Source: Cryobacterium sp. PH31-L1
GTDB taxonomy: Bacteria; Actinomycetota; Actinomycetes; Actinomycetales; Microbacteriaceae
Direction: 5' to 3'
NCBI RefSeq assembly: GCF_030063145.1
Contig: NZ_JASISM010000001.1
Coordinates: 186,001 to 250,000 of the forward strand
Length of the DNA stretch: 64,000 nt
Shown here: piece after piece, positions 1-9,872 of the stretch
Layout of the letters: every line of letters starts with the position of its first letter
How positions within the stretch are numbered: the first letter of the stretch is position 1
Translations under genes and position numbers: made by a program
Notes under the pieces: generated by a model
What the model was told of the DNA's origin: nothing
What the model saw: the letters and a program-made list of their open reading frames with translations, nothing else
Databases searched by the model: none

Positions 1-309
1 CCAACCCCGACGCCATCGCCGATCCCTACGTCCTCACCAACACCAACAGCCCAGACCGAACAGCAGATTCTCGACAGCATCGTGACCAGCACCGTCAGCG
101 TCTACAGCGTGCTGGTTTGCGACAGCCTTAAAGAATACGCCGCCCTGTCAATTCCAGAGATCATCACCAAGGTGCTCGCCGAATACCCGACCACCGGCCT
201 GTCCGACCAATCACGTCAGCTCATGGCTCAGCGTGTGCTCACCGAATCCACGGCGAAGAGCTGCCCAGAGCAGAGTCCGCGAGTGGCCGCTGGAATCGTT
301 CAGGGCTAG
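1..309 (+). CDS. C-terminal part of a Pro/Thr/Ser-rich protein, function unknown (5' end outside window)
   Basis: The frame is open from base 1 to a TAG at 307-309. The first ~20 residues are a proline/threonine/serine linker (repeated PTPT, PTSSPT). About 80 residues of mixed composition follow, containing two cysteines (in VLVCDSL and AKSCPEQ) that could pair. Such linkers are common in secreted or membrane-anchored actinobacterial proteins, so an extracytoplasmic protein is plausible, but the N-terminus is not visible. I recognise no family. A strong hairpin follows the stop codon. Confidence 0.6.
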   Translation, partial: PTPTPSPIPTSSPTPTAQTEQQILDSIVTSTVSVYSVLVCDSLKEYAALSIPEIITKVLAEYPTTGLSDQSRQLMAQRVLTESTAKSCPEQSPRVAAGIVQG

Positions 310-328
310 GTCAACCTCAGCACTGAAA

Positions 329-362
329 CGGATGCCCGTGGCCAGTCGGCCGCGGGCATCCG
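329..362 (+). terminator. Strong hairpin after the first gene, likely terminator
   Basis: Arms CGGATGCCCGTGGCC and GGCCGCGGGCATCCG with a 4-nt loop and one mismatch, 20 nt after the stop codon. No T-tract follows, which is common for actinobacterial terminators. Confidence 0.55.
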
Positions 363-402
363 CTGGTATCGCGCGCGACACGCCGCGCGCGACACGCCCG
401 GG

Positions 403-432
403 TTGCACGAAGGGGCAACTCTGTGGCAGACT
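403..432 (+). promoter_or_regulatory. Putative distal promoter of the S10 operon
   Basis: TTGCAC at 403-408, 18-nt spacer, CAGACT at 427-432. If used, the rpsJ message has a leader of about 350 nt. Nothing else coding is seen in 310-791. Confidence 0.35.
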
Positions 433-680
433 CTTCTAGTTCAACACTTTCGGCGTGCGCTACGCGTCGCCGGAATCACTGCCAGGCAGTGCATAGTCGC
501 GTCACACCCTTTCGAATAACACTTGTCGAAATGCGCAGATCGCAGGCTAGGCCGCAGGGAGCAGAGCGCAGCATAAATCAACGATCTGGTCGGCGTGGGT
601 AAAACCGTGCCGTCCCCCGGGTTCTGCTTCTGGGAGTCGACGTTGACGATGAGCGTCGTTTATTCGTACGTGATTCGAAA

Positions 681-707
681 TTGACATATGAACAGTGGTG
701 CTAATAG
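681..707 (+). promoter_or_regulatory. Putative proximal promoter of the S10 operon
   Basis: Perfect TTGACA at 681-686 and an extended -10 (TG-C-TAATAG, 699-707). The 15-nt spacer is short. It lies about 85 nt upstream of rpsJ. Confidence 0.45.
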
Positions 708-791
708 CAGCAGTGCTACTACGGCGTCCAATGCAACCTCGGCAAATCCTGCCGTTGTCTGTAAGACGCCTCGACAGAGAGAGAGTTCGAC

Positions 792-1100
792 ATGGCGGGA
801 CAGAAGATCCGCATTCGACTTAAGTCGTATGACCACGAGGTCATCGACATTTCGGCGCGCAAGATCGTCGACACAGTGACCCGTGCGGGCGCTACAGTCG
901 TCGGCCCGGTGCCGCTTCCGACCGAGAAGAACGTGGTGTGTGTCATCCGTTCCCCTCACAAGTACAAGGACAGCCGGGAGCACTTTGAAATGCGCACCCA
1001 CAAGCGTCTGATCGACATCATTGACCCGACCCCGAAGGCCGTTGACTCGCTCATGCGCCTCGACCTTCCGGCCGACGTCAACATCGAGATCAAGCTCTAG
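792..1100 (+). CDS. rpsJ: Small ribosomal subunit protein S10
   Basis: 102 residues, the usual length. S10 is a head protein of the 30S subunit and, as NusE, partners NusB in antitermination. The family signature [12 protein letters not shown] is at residues 65-76. It is the first gene of an eleven-gene run to rpsQ with gaps mostly below 30 nt. The ATG follows a purine-rich GAGAGAGAG stretch. Two possible promoters lie upstream. Confidence 0.98.
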   Translation: MAGQKIRIRLKSYDHEVIDISARKIVDTVTRAGATVVGPVPLPTEKNVVCVIRSPHKYKDSREHFEMRTHKRLIDIIDPTPKAVDSLMRLDLPADVNIEIKL

Positions 1101-1108
1101 GGCCCGCG

Positions 1109-1768
1109 ATGTCTTACTCCGATACCAAGACCACCAAGGGTCTCCTCGGCAAGAAGCTCGGCATGACCCAGGTGTGGGACGAGAACAACAAGCTTGTTCC
1201 CGTTACCGTCATCGAGATCGCGCCGAACGTTGTCACGCAGATTCGTACCAAGGCCGTCGACGGCTACAACGGCGTTCAGATCGCCGCTGGCCCCATCGAC
1301 CCGCGCAAGGTCAACAAGCCCCTTGCCGGTCACTTCGACAAGGCCGGCGTCACGCCGCGTCGCCACATCACCGAGCTCCGCACCGCGGATGCCGCTGACT
1401 ACAACCTGGGCCAGGAACTCACCGTTGACGGTGTCTTCGTTGCCGGCACCAAGGTTGACGTCATGGGCACCAGCAAGGGTAAGGGTTTCGCCGGTGTTAT
1501 GAAGCGTCACAACTTCAAGGGTGTCTCCTCCTCTCACGGTTCGCACCGCAACCACCGCAAGCCCGGTTCCATCGGTGCTTCCTCGACCCCGAGCCGTGTC
1601 TTCAAGGGCATGCGCATGGCCGGTCGTATGGGTGGCGAGCGCGTAACCGTGCTGAACCTCAAGGTGCACGCTATTGACGCCGACAAGGGCCTCATGCTCG
1701 TCAAGGGTGCCGTTCCCGGTGCTCGTGGCCGCCTCGTATTCGTTCGCAACGCAGTGAAGGGAGCCTAG
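1109..1768 (+). CDS. rplC: Large ribosomal subunit protein L3
   Basis: 219 residues, full length. L3 binds near the 3' end of 23S rRNA, and its central extension reaches the peptidyl-transferase centre. The conserved loop motif [15 protein letters not shown] is seen near residues 140-155. It starts 8 nt after rpsJ, as expected in the S10 operon, and is followed 5 nt later by rplD. Confidence 0.98.
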   Translation: MSYSDTKTTKGLLGKKLGMTQVWDENNKLVPVTVIEIAPNVVTQIRTKAVDGYNGVQIAAGPIDPRKVNKPLAGHFDKAGVTPRRHITELRTADAADYNLGQELTVDGVFVAGTKVDVMGTSKGKGFAGVMKRHNFKGVSSSHGSHRNHRKPGSIGASSTPSRVFKGMRMAGRMGGERVTVLNLKVHAIDADKGLMLVKGAVPGARGRLVFVRNAVKGA

Positions 1769-1773
1769 TCATA

Positions 1774-2424
1774 ATGGCTACAGCACTCGACATCATTGAC
1801 GCCAAGGGCAAGAAGGCGGGCTCAGCCGAGCTTCCCGACGAGCTCTTCGACGTTCCCGCCAACATTCCTCTCATCCACCAGGTCGTTGTTGCGCAGCTCG
1901 CTGCCGCACGCCAGGGAACGAGCAAGGTCAAGCGCCGTGGAGAAGTTTCCGGTGCCGGCCGCAAGCCGTTCAAGCAGAAAGGAACCGGTCGCGCTCGTCA
2001 GGGCTCGATCCGCGCTCCTCAGATGACCGGTGGTGGAATCGTCCACGGACCGACCCCGCGCAGCTACGACCAGCGCACCCCGAAAAAGATGATCGCCGCA
2101 GCCCTCAAGGGTGCACTGAGCGACCGCGCCCGCGGTGGCCGCCTGCACATCGTCGAGGCACTGTTCACGGCTGAGACCCCCAACACCAAGGTTGCCCTGG
2201 AGCTGCTCACGCAGATCGCCACGAGCAAGCACGTGCTGGTCGTCCTCGAGCGTACCGACGAGACCACGTTGCGCAGCATTCGCAACATCCCGACGGTGCA
2301 CATCCTTTCGTGGGATCAGCTCAACGCCTATGACGTGCTCGTCAGCGACGACATTGTCTTCACCACCGGCGCGTTCAACGCGTTCGTGGAGAGCAAGACC
2401 AAGAAGGAAGAGGTGGCCGCATAA
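1774..2424 (+). CDS. rplD: Large ribosomal subunit protein L4
   Basis: 216 residues. L4 lines the peptide exit tunnel. The tunnel loop is recognisable in [15 protein letters not shown] and [14 protein letters not shown] (about residues 65-95). In E. coli it also autoregulates the S10 operon, but no L4 leader structure was recognised here. Its stop codon overlaps the start of rplW (TAATG). Confidence 0.98.
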   Translation: MATALDIIDAKGKKAGSAELPDELFDVPANIPLIHQVVVAQLAAARQGTSKVKRRGEVSGAGRKPFKQKGTGRARQGSIRAPQMTGGGIVHGPTPRSYDQRTPKKMIAAALKGALSDRARGGRLHIVEALFTAETPNTKVALELLTQIATSKHVLVVLERTDETTLRSIRNIPTVHILSWDQLNAYDVLVSDDIVFTTGAFNAFVESKTKKEEVAA

Positions 2425-2726
2425 TGACTATCGCGACCAACAAGGACCCCCGCGACATCATCATCTCTCCGGTTGTCTCTGAAAAGAGCTACGGCCTGAT
2501 TGACGAGGGTAAGTACACCTTCATCGTTGACCCCCGCTCGAACAAGACGGAGATCAAGCTCGCGATCGAATCGATCTTCAAGGTGCAGGTCGCTTCGATC
2601 AACACCCTGAACCGCGTGGGCAAGACTCGCCGCACCAAGTTCGGCATGGGCAAGCGCAAGGACACCAAGCGTGCCATTGTCACGCTCAAGTCTGGTTCCA
2701 TCGACATCTTCACGGCCGTCGGCTAA
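2424..2726 (+). CDS. rplW: Large ribosomal subunit protein L23
   Basis: 100 residues, normal size. L23 sits at the exit of the peptide tunnel and is a docking point for trigger factor and SRP. The start [16 protein letters not shown] is family-typical, and the basic loop [17 protein letters not shown] is present. It overlaps the rplD stop, which suggests translational coupling. Confidence 0.98.
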   Translation: MTIATNKDPRDIIISPVVSEKSYGLIDEGKYTFIVDPRSNKTEIKLAIESIFKVQVASINTLNRVGKTRRTKFGMGKRKDTKRAIVTLKSGSIDIFTAVG

Positions 2727-2748
2727 GCGACAGGCAGAGGGATAACTA

Positions 2749-3588
2749 ATGGCTATTCGTAAGTACAAGCCCACGACCCCGGGTCGACGCGGTTCATCCG
2801 TTGCCGACTTCGCGGAAATCACGCGTTCCACCCCGGAGAAGTCGCTTCTGCGTCCGCTCTCCAAGACCGGTGGACGTAACAACCAGGGCCGCATCACGAC
2901 CCGTCACATCGGTGGTGGCCACAAGCGCCAGTACCGCGTGATCGACTTCAAGCGCAACGACAAGGACGGCGTCAACGCCCGCGTCGCTGAAATTGAATAC
3001 GACCCGAACCGCACGGCGCGCATCGCGCTCCTGCACTTCATCGACGGCACGAAGCGTTACATCATCGCGCCGAACAAGCTCAGCCAGGGCGACATCATCG
3101 AGTCGGGAGCCGGGGCTGACATCAAGCCCGGCAACAACCTGCCGTTGAAGAACATCCCCACCGGTACCATCATTCACGCGATCGAACTGCGTCCGGGTGG
3201 TGGCGCCAAGATGGCCCGCTCCGCCGGTTCGTCTGTTCGCCTCGTCGCGAAGGAGGGCGTCTACGCCCAGCTTCGTCTGCCGTCTGGTGAAATCCGCAAC
3301 GTGGATGCTCGCTGCCGCGCGACGATCGGCGAGGTCGGCAACGCCGAGCAGTCGAACATCAACTGGGGCAAGGCCGGACGTATGCGCTGGAAAGGCGTTC
3401 GCCCGACCGTTCGTGGTGTTGCCATGAACCCGGTCGATCACCCGCACGGTGGTGGTGAGGGTAAGACGTCCGGTGGACGTCACCCCGTCAGCCCCTGGGG
3501 CCAGAAGGAAGGGCGCACCCGCCACCCGAATAAGGAAAGCGACAAGCTCATTGTTCGTCGCCGCACCGTCGGCAAGAAGCGTAAGTAG
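2749..3588 (+). CDS. rplB: Large ribosomal subunit protein L2
   Basis: 279 residues. L2 is required for subunit association and peptidyl transfer. The signature around the essential histidine, [20 protein letters not shown], is intact at about residues 225-245. The GAGGG 10 nt upstream supports the ATG at 2749. The C-terminus is strongly basic ([11 protein letters not shown]). Confidence 0.98.
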   Translation: MAIRKYKPTTPGRRGSSVADFAEITRSTPEKSLLRPLSKTGGRNNQGRITTRHIGGGHKRQYRVIDFKRNDKDGVNARVAEIEYDPNRTARIALLHFIDGTKRYIIAPNKLSQGDIIESGAGADIKPGNNLPLKNIPTGTIIHAIELRPGGGAKMARSAGSSVRLVAKEGVYAQLRLPSGEIRNVDARCRATIGEVGNAEQSNINWGKAGRMRWKGVRPTVRGVAMNPVDHPHGGGEGKTSGGRHPVSPWGQKEGRTRHPNKESDKLIVRRRTVGKKRK

Positions 3589-3597
3589 GAGTAGACG

Positions 3598-3879
3598 ATG
3601 CCAAGAAGTCTTAAGAAAGGCCCTTTCGTTGACGACCACCTGCTTCGCAAGGTGTTCGCGGCGAACGAAGCCAAGAGCAAGAACGTAATCAAGACCTGGT
3701 CGCGCCGCTCGATGATCATCCCCGACATGCTCGGACACACCATCGCAGTGCACGACGGACGCAAGCACATCCCGGTGTTCGTCACCGAGAGCATGGTCGG
3801 ACACAAGCTCGGTGAGTTTGCGCCCACCCGCACCTTCCGTGGACACGTGAAGGACGACAAGAAGGGCCGTCGCCGCTAA
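3598..3879 (+). CDS. rpsS: Small ribosomal subunit protein S19
   Basis: 93 residues, usual length. S19 forms a head dimer with S13 and contacts A-site tRNA. The N-terminus [15 protein letters not shown] and the motif [18 protein letters not shown] are family hallmarks. It lies 9 nt after rplB. Confidence 0.98.
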   Translation: MPRSLKKGPFVDDHLLRKVFAANEAKSKNVIKTWSRRSMIIPDMLGHTIAVHDGRKHIPVFVTESMVGHKLGEFAPTRTFRGHVKDDKKGRRR

Positions 3880-3905
3880 CGCGGGGACGTGAAGGAGGAG
3901 AAGAA

Positions 3906-4271
3906 ATGGTGGAGTCGATCGCACGCGTGCGTCACATCCGCGTTACCCCCCAGAAGGCTCGTCGCGTCGTCAACATGATCCGCGGCAAGCAGGCGCACGA
4001 AGCGCTGGGAATTCTGAAGTTTGCGCCCCAGGGCGCTTCCGACCCGGTCTACAAGCTGGTGGCCTCGGCCATCGCCAACGCCCGAGTCAAAGCAGATGCA
4101 GCCAACACGTATCTGGACGAGCAGGACCTGTTCATCAGCCGGGCATTCGTTGACGAGGGTACGACCCTCAAGCGCTTCCAGGCTCGTGCCCAGGGTCGCG
4201 CATTCGAAATCAAGAAGCGCACCAGCCACATCACGGTTGTGCTCACCACTCCTGAGGAGGGTACGAAGTAA
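3906..4271 (+). CDS. rplV: Large ribosomal subunit protein L22
   Basis: 121 residues. L22 has a globular domain on the 50S surface and a long beta-hairpin in the exit tunnel near L4. Typical segments are [17 protein letters not shown] near the start and [16 protein letters not shown] at the end. A clear GAAGGAGGAGAAGAA site precedes the ATG. The stop overlaps the rpsC start. Confidence 0.98.
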   Translation: MVESIARVRHIRVTPQKARRVVNMIRGKQAHEALGILKFAPQGASDPVYKLVASAIANARVKADAANTYLDEQDLFISRAFVDEGTTLKRFQARAQGRAFEIKKRTSHITVVLTTPEEGTK

Positions 4272-5041
4272 TGGGTCAGAAAGTAAACCCCTATGGCTTC
4301 CGTCTGGGAATCACCACCGATCACGTATCGCGTTGGTTCTCCGACTCGACCAAGCCAGGTCAGCGTTACGCTGACTTTGTTGCAGAAGACGTCAAGATCC
4401 GTCGCCTGCTGAGCACCAGCCTTGACCGTGCCGGCGTCAGCCGCATCGAGATCGAGCGCACTCGTGACCGTGTTCGCGTTGACATTCACACCGCCCGTCC
4501 GGGCATTGTGATTGGTCGCCGCGGCGCCGAGGCCGAGCGCATCCGCTCTGACCTCGAGAAGCTCACCGCCAAGCAGATCCAGCTGAACATCCTCGAGGTC
4601 AAGAACCCCGAGCAGGATGCCCAGCTCGTCGCGCAGGGTATTGCCGAGCAGCTCTCCGCTCGTGTGGCTTTCCGCCGCGCGATGCGCAAGGGCCTGCAGG
4701 GTGCACAGCGCGCCGGCGCCAAGGGTGTTCGCATCCAGGTGTCCGGTCGTCTGGGTGGCGCCGAGATGAGCCGCAGTGAGTTCTACCGCGAAGGCCGTGT
4801 GCCCCTGCACACCCTGCGTGCGAACATCGACTACGGCTTCTACGAAGCCAAGACCACCTTCGGCCGTATCGGCGTGAAGGTCTGGATCTACAAGGGCGAC
4901 ATCACCAACAAGGAACTCGCTCGCGAGCAGGCCAACGCTAAGTCGTCCCGCCCCGAGCGTCGTGACGATCGACCGCGCCGTGCACCTCGGGCAGATGCTC
5001 CGGCAGCGGCACCGGTCGCAGCAGGAGTTGAGGCTAAATAA
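4271..5041 (+). CDS. rpsC: Small ribosomal subunit protein S3
   Basis: 256 residues. S3 lies at the mRNA entry pore and has helicase activity with S4 and S5. The type II KH motif [13 protein letters not shown] is at about residues 79-91. The last ~35 residues form a low-complexity Arg/Ala/Pro tail, as in other actinobacterial S3 proteins. The gene overlaps rplV and rplP by single TAATG units. Confidence 0.98.
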   Translation: MGQKVNPYGFRLGITTDHVSRWFSDSTKPGQRYADFVAEDVKIRRLLSTSLDRAGVSRIEIERTRDRVRVDIHTARPGIVIGRRGAEAERIRSDLEKLTAKQIQLNILEVKNPEQDAQLVAQGIAEQLSARVAFRRAMRKGLQGAQRAGAKGVRIQVSGRLGGAEMSRSEFYREGRVPLHTLRANIDYGFYEAKTTFGRIGVKVWIYKGDITNKELAREQANAKSSRPERRDDRPRRAPRADAPAAAPVAAGVEAK

Positions 5042-5460
5042 TGTTGATTCCACGTAGAGTCAAGCACCGCAAGCAGCACCACCCGGGTCGCACCGGCCAC
5101 GCTACTGGTGGCACCACGGTGTCCTTCGGTGAGTACGGCATTCAGGCGATGACCCCCGCGTATGTGACCAACCGTCAGATCGAGTCCGCTCGTATCGCCA
5201 TGACGCGTCACATCAAGCGTGGCGGAAAGGTGTGGATCAACATCTACCCCGACCGCCCGTTGACCAAGAAGCCGGCCGAGACCCGCATGGGTTCCGGTAA
5301 GGGTTCGGTCGAGTGGTGGGTTGCCAACGTCAAGCCGGGTCGCGTTCTGTTCGAGCTCAGCGGTGTCACCGACGCCGTTGCGAAAGAGGCGCTCACCCGC
5401 GCAATTCACAAGCTGCCCCTCAAGGCACGCATCATCAAGCGCGAGGAGGGCGACGCATAA
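5041..5460 (+). CDS. rplP: Large ribosomal subunit protein L16
   Basis: 139 residues, normal length. L16 helps position A- and P-site tRNAs. The N-terminus [17 protein letters not shown] and the motif [19 protein letters not shown] are typical. It overlaps rpsC upstream and rpmC downstream by TAATG. Confidence 0.98.
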   Translation: MLIPRRVKHRKQHHPGRTGHATGGTTVSFGEYGIQAMTPAYVTNRQIESARIAMTRHIKRGGKVWINIYPDRPLTKKPAETRMGSGKGSVEWWVANVKPGRVLFELSGVTDAVAKEALTRAIHKLPLKARIIKREEGDA

Positions 5461-5804
5461 TGGCGATCGGAACCAAGGAGCTCGCCTCAGTCGAGCTCGA
5501 TACTTTTGACAATGAGAAGCTGTTCGACGAGCTGAAGAAGGCCAAGGAAGAGCTGTTCAACCTGCGCTTCCAGTCGGCTACCGGTCAGCTCGAAAGCCAC
5601 GGCCGCCTCCGCGCGGTCAAGCGCGACATCGCTCGCATCTACACGGTTCTCCGTGAGCGCGAGCTGGGCATTCGTGCCACCCCGGTCGTAGCCCCGGCTC
5701 CGGCCAAGGCCGAAAAGGCCGAGAAAAAGACCAAGAAGGCCAAGGCCGCAGTGGAGTCCACCGACGACGCTGCAGCTGAGGCCGTCGAGACGAAGGAGGC
5801 CTAG
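5460..5804 (+). CDS. rpmC: Large ribosomal subunit protein L29 with a long C-terminal tail
   Basis: 114 residues against about 65-70 for most L29 proteins. The core ([20 protein letters not shown], then [17 protein letters not shown]) ends near residue 74. A ~40-residue Ala/Lys tail follows and turns acidic at the end. The ATG at 5460 overlaps the rplP stop. An upstream in-frame ATG inside rplP is rejected because it adds non-homologous sequence. Confidence 0.96.
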   Translation: MAIGTKELASVELDTFDNEKLFDELKKAKEELFNLRFQSATGQLESHGRLRAVKRDIARIYTVLRERELGIRATPVVAPAPAKAEKAEKKTKKAKAAVESTDDAAAEAVETKEA

Positions 5805-5806
5805 TC

Positions 5807-6106
5807 ATGGCGAAGACTGACGAAACGGTCGTCGCGGGCGAAGCCACCGAGCTCGTACGCGGATACCGCAAGACGCTGCGTGGTTACGTGACCAGCGACA
5901 AGATGGACAAAACCATCATTGTCGTGGTTGAAGACCGCGTGAAGCACCCGTTGTACGGCAAGGTCATCCGCCGTACATCCAAACTGAAGGCGCACGACGA
6001 GGCGAACTCCGCCGGCATCGGCGACCTGGTCCTGATCAGTGAGACCCGTCCGCTCAGCGCTTCCAAGCGCTGGCGCCTGGTCGAGATTCTTGAGAAGGCC
6101 AAGTAA
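5807..6106 (+). CDS. rpsQ: Small ribosomal subunit protein S17
   Basis: 99 residues, slightly longer than E. coli S17 because of an N-terminal ~20-residue extension. The OB-fold core starts at [18 protein letters not shown] and contains the signature [18 protein letters not shown]. An AAGGAGG site lies 8 nt upstream of the ATG. It is the last gene of the S10 run; rplN follows after 34 nt. Confidence 0.97.
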   Translation: MAKTDETVVAGEATELVRGYRKTLRGYVTSDKMDKTIIVVVEDRVKHPLYGKVIRRTSKLKAHDEANSAGIGDLVLISETRPLSASKRWRLVEILEKAK

Positions 6107-6140
6107 GCCTCGCGCTTACTTGACGTAAAGGAGTTATAAA

Positions 6141-6509
6141 GTGCTTCAGCAAGAATCACGAGTACGGGTTGCCGACAACAGCGGCGCCAAGGAACTCTTG
6201 ACCATCCGCGTTCTCGGTGGCTCCGGCCGTCGTTACGCCGGCCTGGGCGACGTCATCGTCGCCACGGTCAAGGATGCAATCCCGGGCGGAAACGTCAAGA
6301 AGGGTGACATCGTCAAAGCTGTCATCGTTCGCACCAAGAAGGAGACCCGTCGTCCAGACGGCTCCTACATCAAGTTCGATGAGAACGCTGCAGTGATCTT
6401 GAAGGCAGACGGTGACCCCCGCGGCACCCGAATCTTCGGACCGGTCGGTCGCGAGCTTCGCGACAAGAAGTTCATGAAGATCATCTCGCTGGCACCGGAG
6501 GTTATTTAA
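6141..6509 (+). CDS. rplN: Large ribosomal subunit protein L14
   Basis: 122 residues, exact family length. L14 takes part in intersubunit bridges. It starts with GTG after AAAGGAG. Family motifs are [13 protein letters not shown] at the start and [23 protein letters not shown] at the end. It opens the spc cluster. Confidence 0.98.
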   Translation: MLQQESRVRVADNSGAKELLTIRVLGGSGRRYAGLGDVIVATVKDAIPGGNVKKGDIVKAVIVRTKKETRRPDGSYIKFDENAAVILKADGDPRGTRIFGPVGRELRDKKFMKIISLAPEVI

Positions 6510-6511
6510 TC

Positions 6512-6871
6512 ATGGCCAGAATCAAAAAGGGTGACCTCGTTCAGGTCATCAGCGGCCGCAGCCAGGCTCGCGGCGGGGACCGTGGCAAGCAGGGCAAGAT
6601 CATCTCCGTCGACGTCGAGAAGAACCGTGTCCTCGTTGAGGGCATCAACTTCGTGACCAAGCACGTTCGCGTCGGACAGACCCAGCGCGGCACCAAGACG
6701 GGCGGCATCGAGACTTTCGAAGCCCCCATCCATGCGTCCAACGTTGCCATCGTCGACCCGGAGACCAAGAAGCCGACCCGCGTCGGCTTCCGCCAGGAAG
6801 AGGTAACGAAGGACGGCGTCTCCAAGACGGTCCGCATTCGTTACGCCAAGAAGTCAGGGAAGGACCTCTAA
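6512..6871 (+). CDS. rplX: Large ribosomal subunit protein L24
   Basis: 119 residues, usual for Actinobacteria. L24 starts 50S assembly. The KOW motif is seen in [25 protein letters not shown]... near residues 5-30 (shown in part). It is 2 nt after rplN and overlaps the rplE start. Confidence 0.97.
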   Translation: MARIKKGDLVQVISGRSQARGGDRGKQGKIISVDVEKNRVLVEGINFVTKHVRVGQTQRGTKTGGIETFEAPIHASNVAIVDPETKKPTRVGFRQEEVTKDGVSKTVRIRYAKKSGKDL

Positions 6872-7476
6872 TGACTGACACCGCAGTTGTTGAAGGCACT
6901 GGCGGAGCCACGCTCGTCAAGGCCCTGCCGCGTCTGAAGCAGAAGTACCGCGATGAGATCAGTGCCAAGCTCTCCGCAGAACTCGGCTTCACCAACGTGC
7001 ACCGCATCCCCACCCTGACGAAGATTGTCGTCAACATGGGTGTCGGAGAAGCAGCACGCGACGGCAAGGTGATGGACGGTGCGGTTTCTGACCTCACCAA
7101 GATCACCGGCCAGAAGCCGCAGGTCACCAAGGCCCGCAAGTCCATTGCGCAGTTCAAACTGCGTGAGGGACAGCCCATCGGCGCCCACGTCACACTTCGT
7201 GGCGACCGCATGTGGGAGTTTCTGGACCGGCTGCTCAGCCTGGCCCTTCCTCGCATCCGTGACTTCCGCGGTCTGTCCGACAAGCAGTTCGACGGTGCGG
7301 GCAACTACACCTTCGGTCTGACCGAGCAGGTCATGTTCCACGAGATCGACCAGGACCGCATTGACCGCGTTCGCGGCATGGACATCACGGTCGTCACGAC
7401 CGCGAAGACCAACGACGAGGGTCGCGCGCTGCTCAAGGCGCTCGGCTTCCCGTTCAAGTCGGACGACGCCAAGTAG
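6871..7476 (+). CDS. rplE: Large ribosomal subunit protein L5
   Basis: 201 residues, about 20 longer than E. coli L5 at the N-terminus. L5 binds 5S rRNA and contacts P-site tRNA. Signature segments are [14 protein letters not shown] and [19 protein letters not shown]. The gene is followed by an unusual ~190-nt gap instead of rpsN. Confidence 0.97.
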   Translation: MTDTAVVEGTGGATLVKALPRLKQKYRDEISAKLSAELGFTNVHRIPTLTKIVVNMGVGEAARDGKVMDGAVSDLTKITGQKPQVTKARKSIAQFKLREGQPIGAHVTLRGDRMWEFLDRLLSLALPRIRDFRGLSDKQFDGAGNYTFGLTEQVMFHEIDQDRIDRVRGMDITVVTTAKTNDEGRALLKALGFPFKSDDAK

Positions 7477-7511
7477 CAGTTCCTCACAACAGAGGAACAA
7501 ATTCAACTAGA

Positions 7512-7543
7512 GTTGGGAGCTTGCGCTCAGTAAGGCTCTCAAC
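7512..7543 (+). promoter_or_regulatory. First hairpin in the rplE-rpsH gap
   Basis: Arms GTTGGGAGC and GCTCTCAAC (one G-U type mismatch) around a 14-nt loop, beginning 35 nt after rplE. It may act in attenuation or mRNA processing inside the spc cluster. Confidence 0.4.
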
Positions 7544-7581
7544 GTGTTGAGGACTTCAGGTCCGGCGTAATAACTTCACCC

Positions 7582-7607
7582 GGGGACCGGCCGACCGGCC
7601 GGTCCCC
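7582..7607 (+). terminator. Perfect GC hairpin between rplE and rpsH
   Basis: Perfect 11-bp arms GGGGACCGGCC / GGCCGGTCCCC with loop GACC, no T-tract. Upstream, TTGAGG (7547-7552) and TAACTT (7571-7576) could be a weak promoter, so this may be a terminator or attenuator separating two transcription units. Confidence 0.5.
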
Positions 7608-7670
7608 TCACCACCACAGGTCGCCATTCGGTAACGGATGAGCGAAACCAGGCGAGAAAGGCACCACAAA

Positions 7671-8069
7671 ATGACAATGACAGATCCGGTCGCAGACATG
7701 CTGACCAGACTGCGCAACGCGAACTCGGCATATCACGACACCGTGTCCATGCCGCACAGCAAGTTGAAGGCGCACATCGCTGACATCCTCAAGGCTCAGG
7801 GTTATATCTCTGCCTGGACGGTCACCGATGCAACAGTAGGCAAGACCCTCACGCTCGACCTGAAGTTCGGTCCGAACCGTGAGCGTTCCATCGTCGGCAT
7901 CAAGCGGGTTTCCAAGCCCGGACTGCGCGTGTACGCAAAGTCCACTGAGATCCCCACGGTTCTCGGTGGCCTCGGCGTTGCCATCCTGTCCACCTCCAGC
8001 GGTCTGCTCACCGATCGCCAGGCTGAGAAGAAGGGCGTAGGCGGAGAAGTTCTCGCCTACGTGTGGTAA
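7671..8069 (+). CDS. rpsH: Small ribosomal subunit protein S8
   Basis: 132 residues from the ATG at 7671, which has an AAAGG site 9 nt upstream and gives the standard start [18 protein letters not shown]. An ATG 33 nt further upstream would add unrelated residues. S8 organises the central domain of 16S rRNA. The C-terminal signature [20 protein letters not shown] is complete. Confidence 0.97.
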   Translation: MTMTDPVADMLTRLRNANSAYHDTVSMPHSKLKAHIADILKAQGYISAWTVTDATVGKTLTLDLKFGPNRERSIVGIKRVSKPGLRVYAKSTEIPTVLGGLGVAILSTSSGLLTDRQAEKKGVGGEVLAYVW

Positions 8070-8075
8070 CCGAGA

Positions 8076-8612
8076 ATGTCACGTATTGGTAGAAAGTCCA
8101 TTGAGATCCCCGCTGGGGTCACGGTCGTCGTTGACGGCCAGGCCGTATCGGTGAAGGGCCCCAAGGGCGAGCTCGCGCTTGTCGTTGCAAAGCCCATCGC
8201 GGTCAAGGTTGAGGACGGTCACGTTTTCGTCACCCGTCCGAATGACGAGCGCGATTCGCGTTCGCTCCACGGCTTGAGCCGCACCCTGATCAACAACCAG
8301 ATCATCGGCGTAACCGTTGGTTACTCCAAGGGTCTTGAAATCGTCGGTACCGGTTACCGCGCGGCGCAGAAGGGCACCTCCGTTGAGTTCGCCCTCGGCT
8401 TCTCGCACCCGGTCGTCGTCGAGCCGCCCGTTGGCATCGTTTTGACCGTTGAGAGCGTCAACAAGCTCACGGTCAGCGGAATCGACAAGCAGGCCGTCGG
8501 CGAGGTCGCCGCCAACATCCGTAAGATTCGCAAGCCAGAGCCCTACAAGGGCAAGGGTGTGCGTTACGCCGGCGAGATTGTTCGCCGCAAGGCCGGAAAG
8601 AGCGGTAAGTAA
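8076..8612 (+). CDS. rplF: Large ribosomal subunit protein L6
   Basis: 178 residues. L6 lies near the sarcin-ricin loop and L7/L12 stalk base. The start [15 protein letters not shown] and the C-terminal signature [18 protein letters not shown] are diagnostic. It lies 6 nt after rpsH and 2 nt before rplR. Confidence 0.98.
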   Translation: MSRIGRKSIEIPAGVTVVVDGQAVSVKGPKGELALVVAKPIAVKVEDGHVFVTRPNDERDSRSLHGLSRTLINNQIIGVTVGYSKGLEIVGTGYRAAQKGTSVEFALGFSHPVVVEPPVGIVLTVESVNKLTVSGIDKQAVGEVAANIRKIRKPEPYKGKGVRYAGEIVRRKAGKSGK

Positions 8613-8614
8613 CC

Positions 8615-8986
8615 ATGGGACTCGGAACTAGAGGCAAGAGCAAGGCCGCAGCCCGCGGACGTCGTCACACACGTCTTCGCAAGAAGATCGAGGGAACGGC
8701 GCTTCGCCCGCGCCTCGTCGTCACGCGCTCGGCTCGCCACGTATTCGTTCAGGTCGTCGACGACAGCAAGGGTTTCACCCTTGCGTCGGCCTCCACGCTC
8801 GAAACGGACTTGCGCACCTTCGATGGTGACAAGACCGCCAAGGCCCGCAAGGTCGGTGAGCTTGTTGCTGAGCGTGCGAAAGCCGCCGGCATCGAAGCCG
8901 TTGTATTTGACCGTGGTGGCAGCAAGTACGCAGGACGCGTCGCAGCCATCGCCGAGGGAGCTCGAGAGGGTGGATTGAACCTGTGA
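8615..8986 (+). CDS. rplR: Large ribosomal subunit protein L18
   Basis: 123 residues. L18 binds 5S rRNA with L5 and L25. The basic N-terminus ([15 protein letters not shown]) and the motif [25 protein letters not shown] are typical. The stop overlaps the GTG start of rpsE by 4 nt. Confidence 0.97.
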   Translation: MGLGTRGKSKAAARGRRHTRLRKKIEGTALRPRLVVTRSARHVFVQVVDDSKGFTLASASTLETDLRTFDGDKTAKARKVGELVAERAKAAGIEAVVFDRGGSKYAGRVAAIAEGAREGGLNL

Positions 8987-9690
8987 GCACTGAAAAGATC
9001 GAAACCACAGCACCTGTTGCTGCCGTTGCCGAGGCACCGGTTGAAACCGCTGCCTCCACGACCCCGCCGCAGAACGAGCCTCGCGAGGCTCGTCGTGGTG
9101 GCCGTGAGCGCAACCCGAACAAGGACCGCGGAAGCCGCGATGCCGACAAGAGCCAGTTCCTGGAGCGCGTCGTCACCATCAACCGCGTTTCGAAGGTCGT
9201 CAAGGGTGGTCGTCGCTTCAGCTTCACCGCTCTCGTCGTCGTCGGCGACGGTAACGGCCTGGTCGGCGTTGGATACGGTAAGGCCCGCGAGGTCCCGACC
9301 GCTATCTCCAAGGGCGTCGAAGAAGCGAAGAAGAACTTCTTCCGCGTTCCTCGCGTTGGCCTGACCATCCCGCACCCCGTCCAGGGTGAAGCCGCAGCCG
9401 GCGTCGTTCTGCTTCGTCCGGCAGCAGCAGGTACCGGCGTTATCGCCGGTGGCCCGGTGCGCGCCGTACTCGAATGCGCTGGCATCCACGACGTGCTGAG
9501 CAAGTCGCTCGGTTCGTCGAACACCATCAACATCGTGCACGCCACGGTCGAGGCACTGCACCAGCTCGAAGAGCCGCGTGCGGTTGCGGCTCGCCGCGGT
9601 CTCGCCTACGAAGACGTGGCTCCGGCCCGTTTTCTTCGTGCCGACGCTGCTGCAGCTGCAGCGGCCGCAACCGCGAAGGCAGGTGCCTGA
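8983..9690 (+). CDS. rpsE: Small ribosomal subunit protein S5
   Basis: 235 residues starting at GTG (8983) inside the rplR stop (GTGA). S5 acts in decoding fidelity. The double-stranded RNA binding S5 domain ([20 protein letters not shown]) begins at about residue 53, after an Ala/Glu/Arg-rich extension common in Actinobacteria. The C-terminus is alanine-rich. It overlaps rpmD by TGATG. Confidence 0.97.
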   Translation: MSTEKIETTAPVAAVAEAPVETAASTTPPQNEPREARRGGRERNPNKDRGSRDADKSQFLERVVTINRVSKVVKGGRRFSFTALVVVGDGNGLVGVGYGKAREVPTAISKGVEEAKKNFFRVPRVGLTIPHPVQGEAAAGVVLLRPAAAGTGVIAGGPVRAVLECAGIHDVLSKSLGSSNTINIVHATVEALHQLEEPRAVAARRGLAYEDVAPARFLRADAAAAAAAATAKAGA

Positions 9691-9872
9691 TGGCCCAGCT
9701 GAAGATCACACAGATCAAGTCCAAAATTAGTGAGAAGCAGAACCAGCGCGACACTCTTCGCAGCCTGGGTCTGCGACGCATTGGCGCCGTTACGATCCGC
9801 GAGGACAACTCGCAGAATCGTGGCTACGTCAACACCGTCGCTCACCTCGTAAAGGTCGAGGAGATTGACTAA
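9690..9872 (+). CDS. rpmD: Large ribosomal subunit protein L30
   Basis: 60 residues, exact family size. The start [20 protein letters not shown] and the segment [18 protein letters not shown] match L30. The ATG at 9690 overlaps the rpsE stop; longer in-frame starts would lie inside rpsE. The stop overlaps the rplO start. Confidence 0.97.
   Translation: MAQLKITQIKSKISEKQNQRDTLRSLGLRRIGAVTIREDNSQNRGYVNTVAHLVKVEEID

Noticed and set aside
7477-7670. Search for a short rpsN (zinc-type S14) gene between rplE and rpsH
   Set aside because: No frame in either direction encodes the CxxC...CxxC pattern or other S14 sequence.
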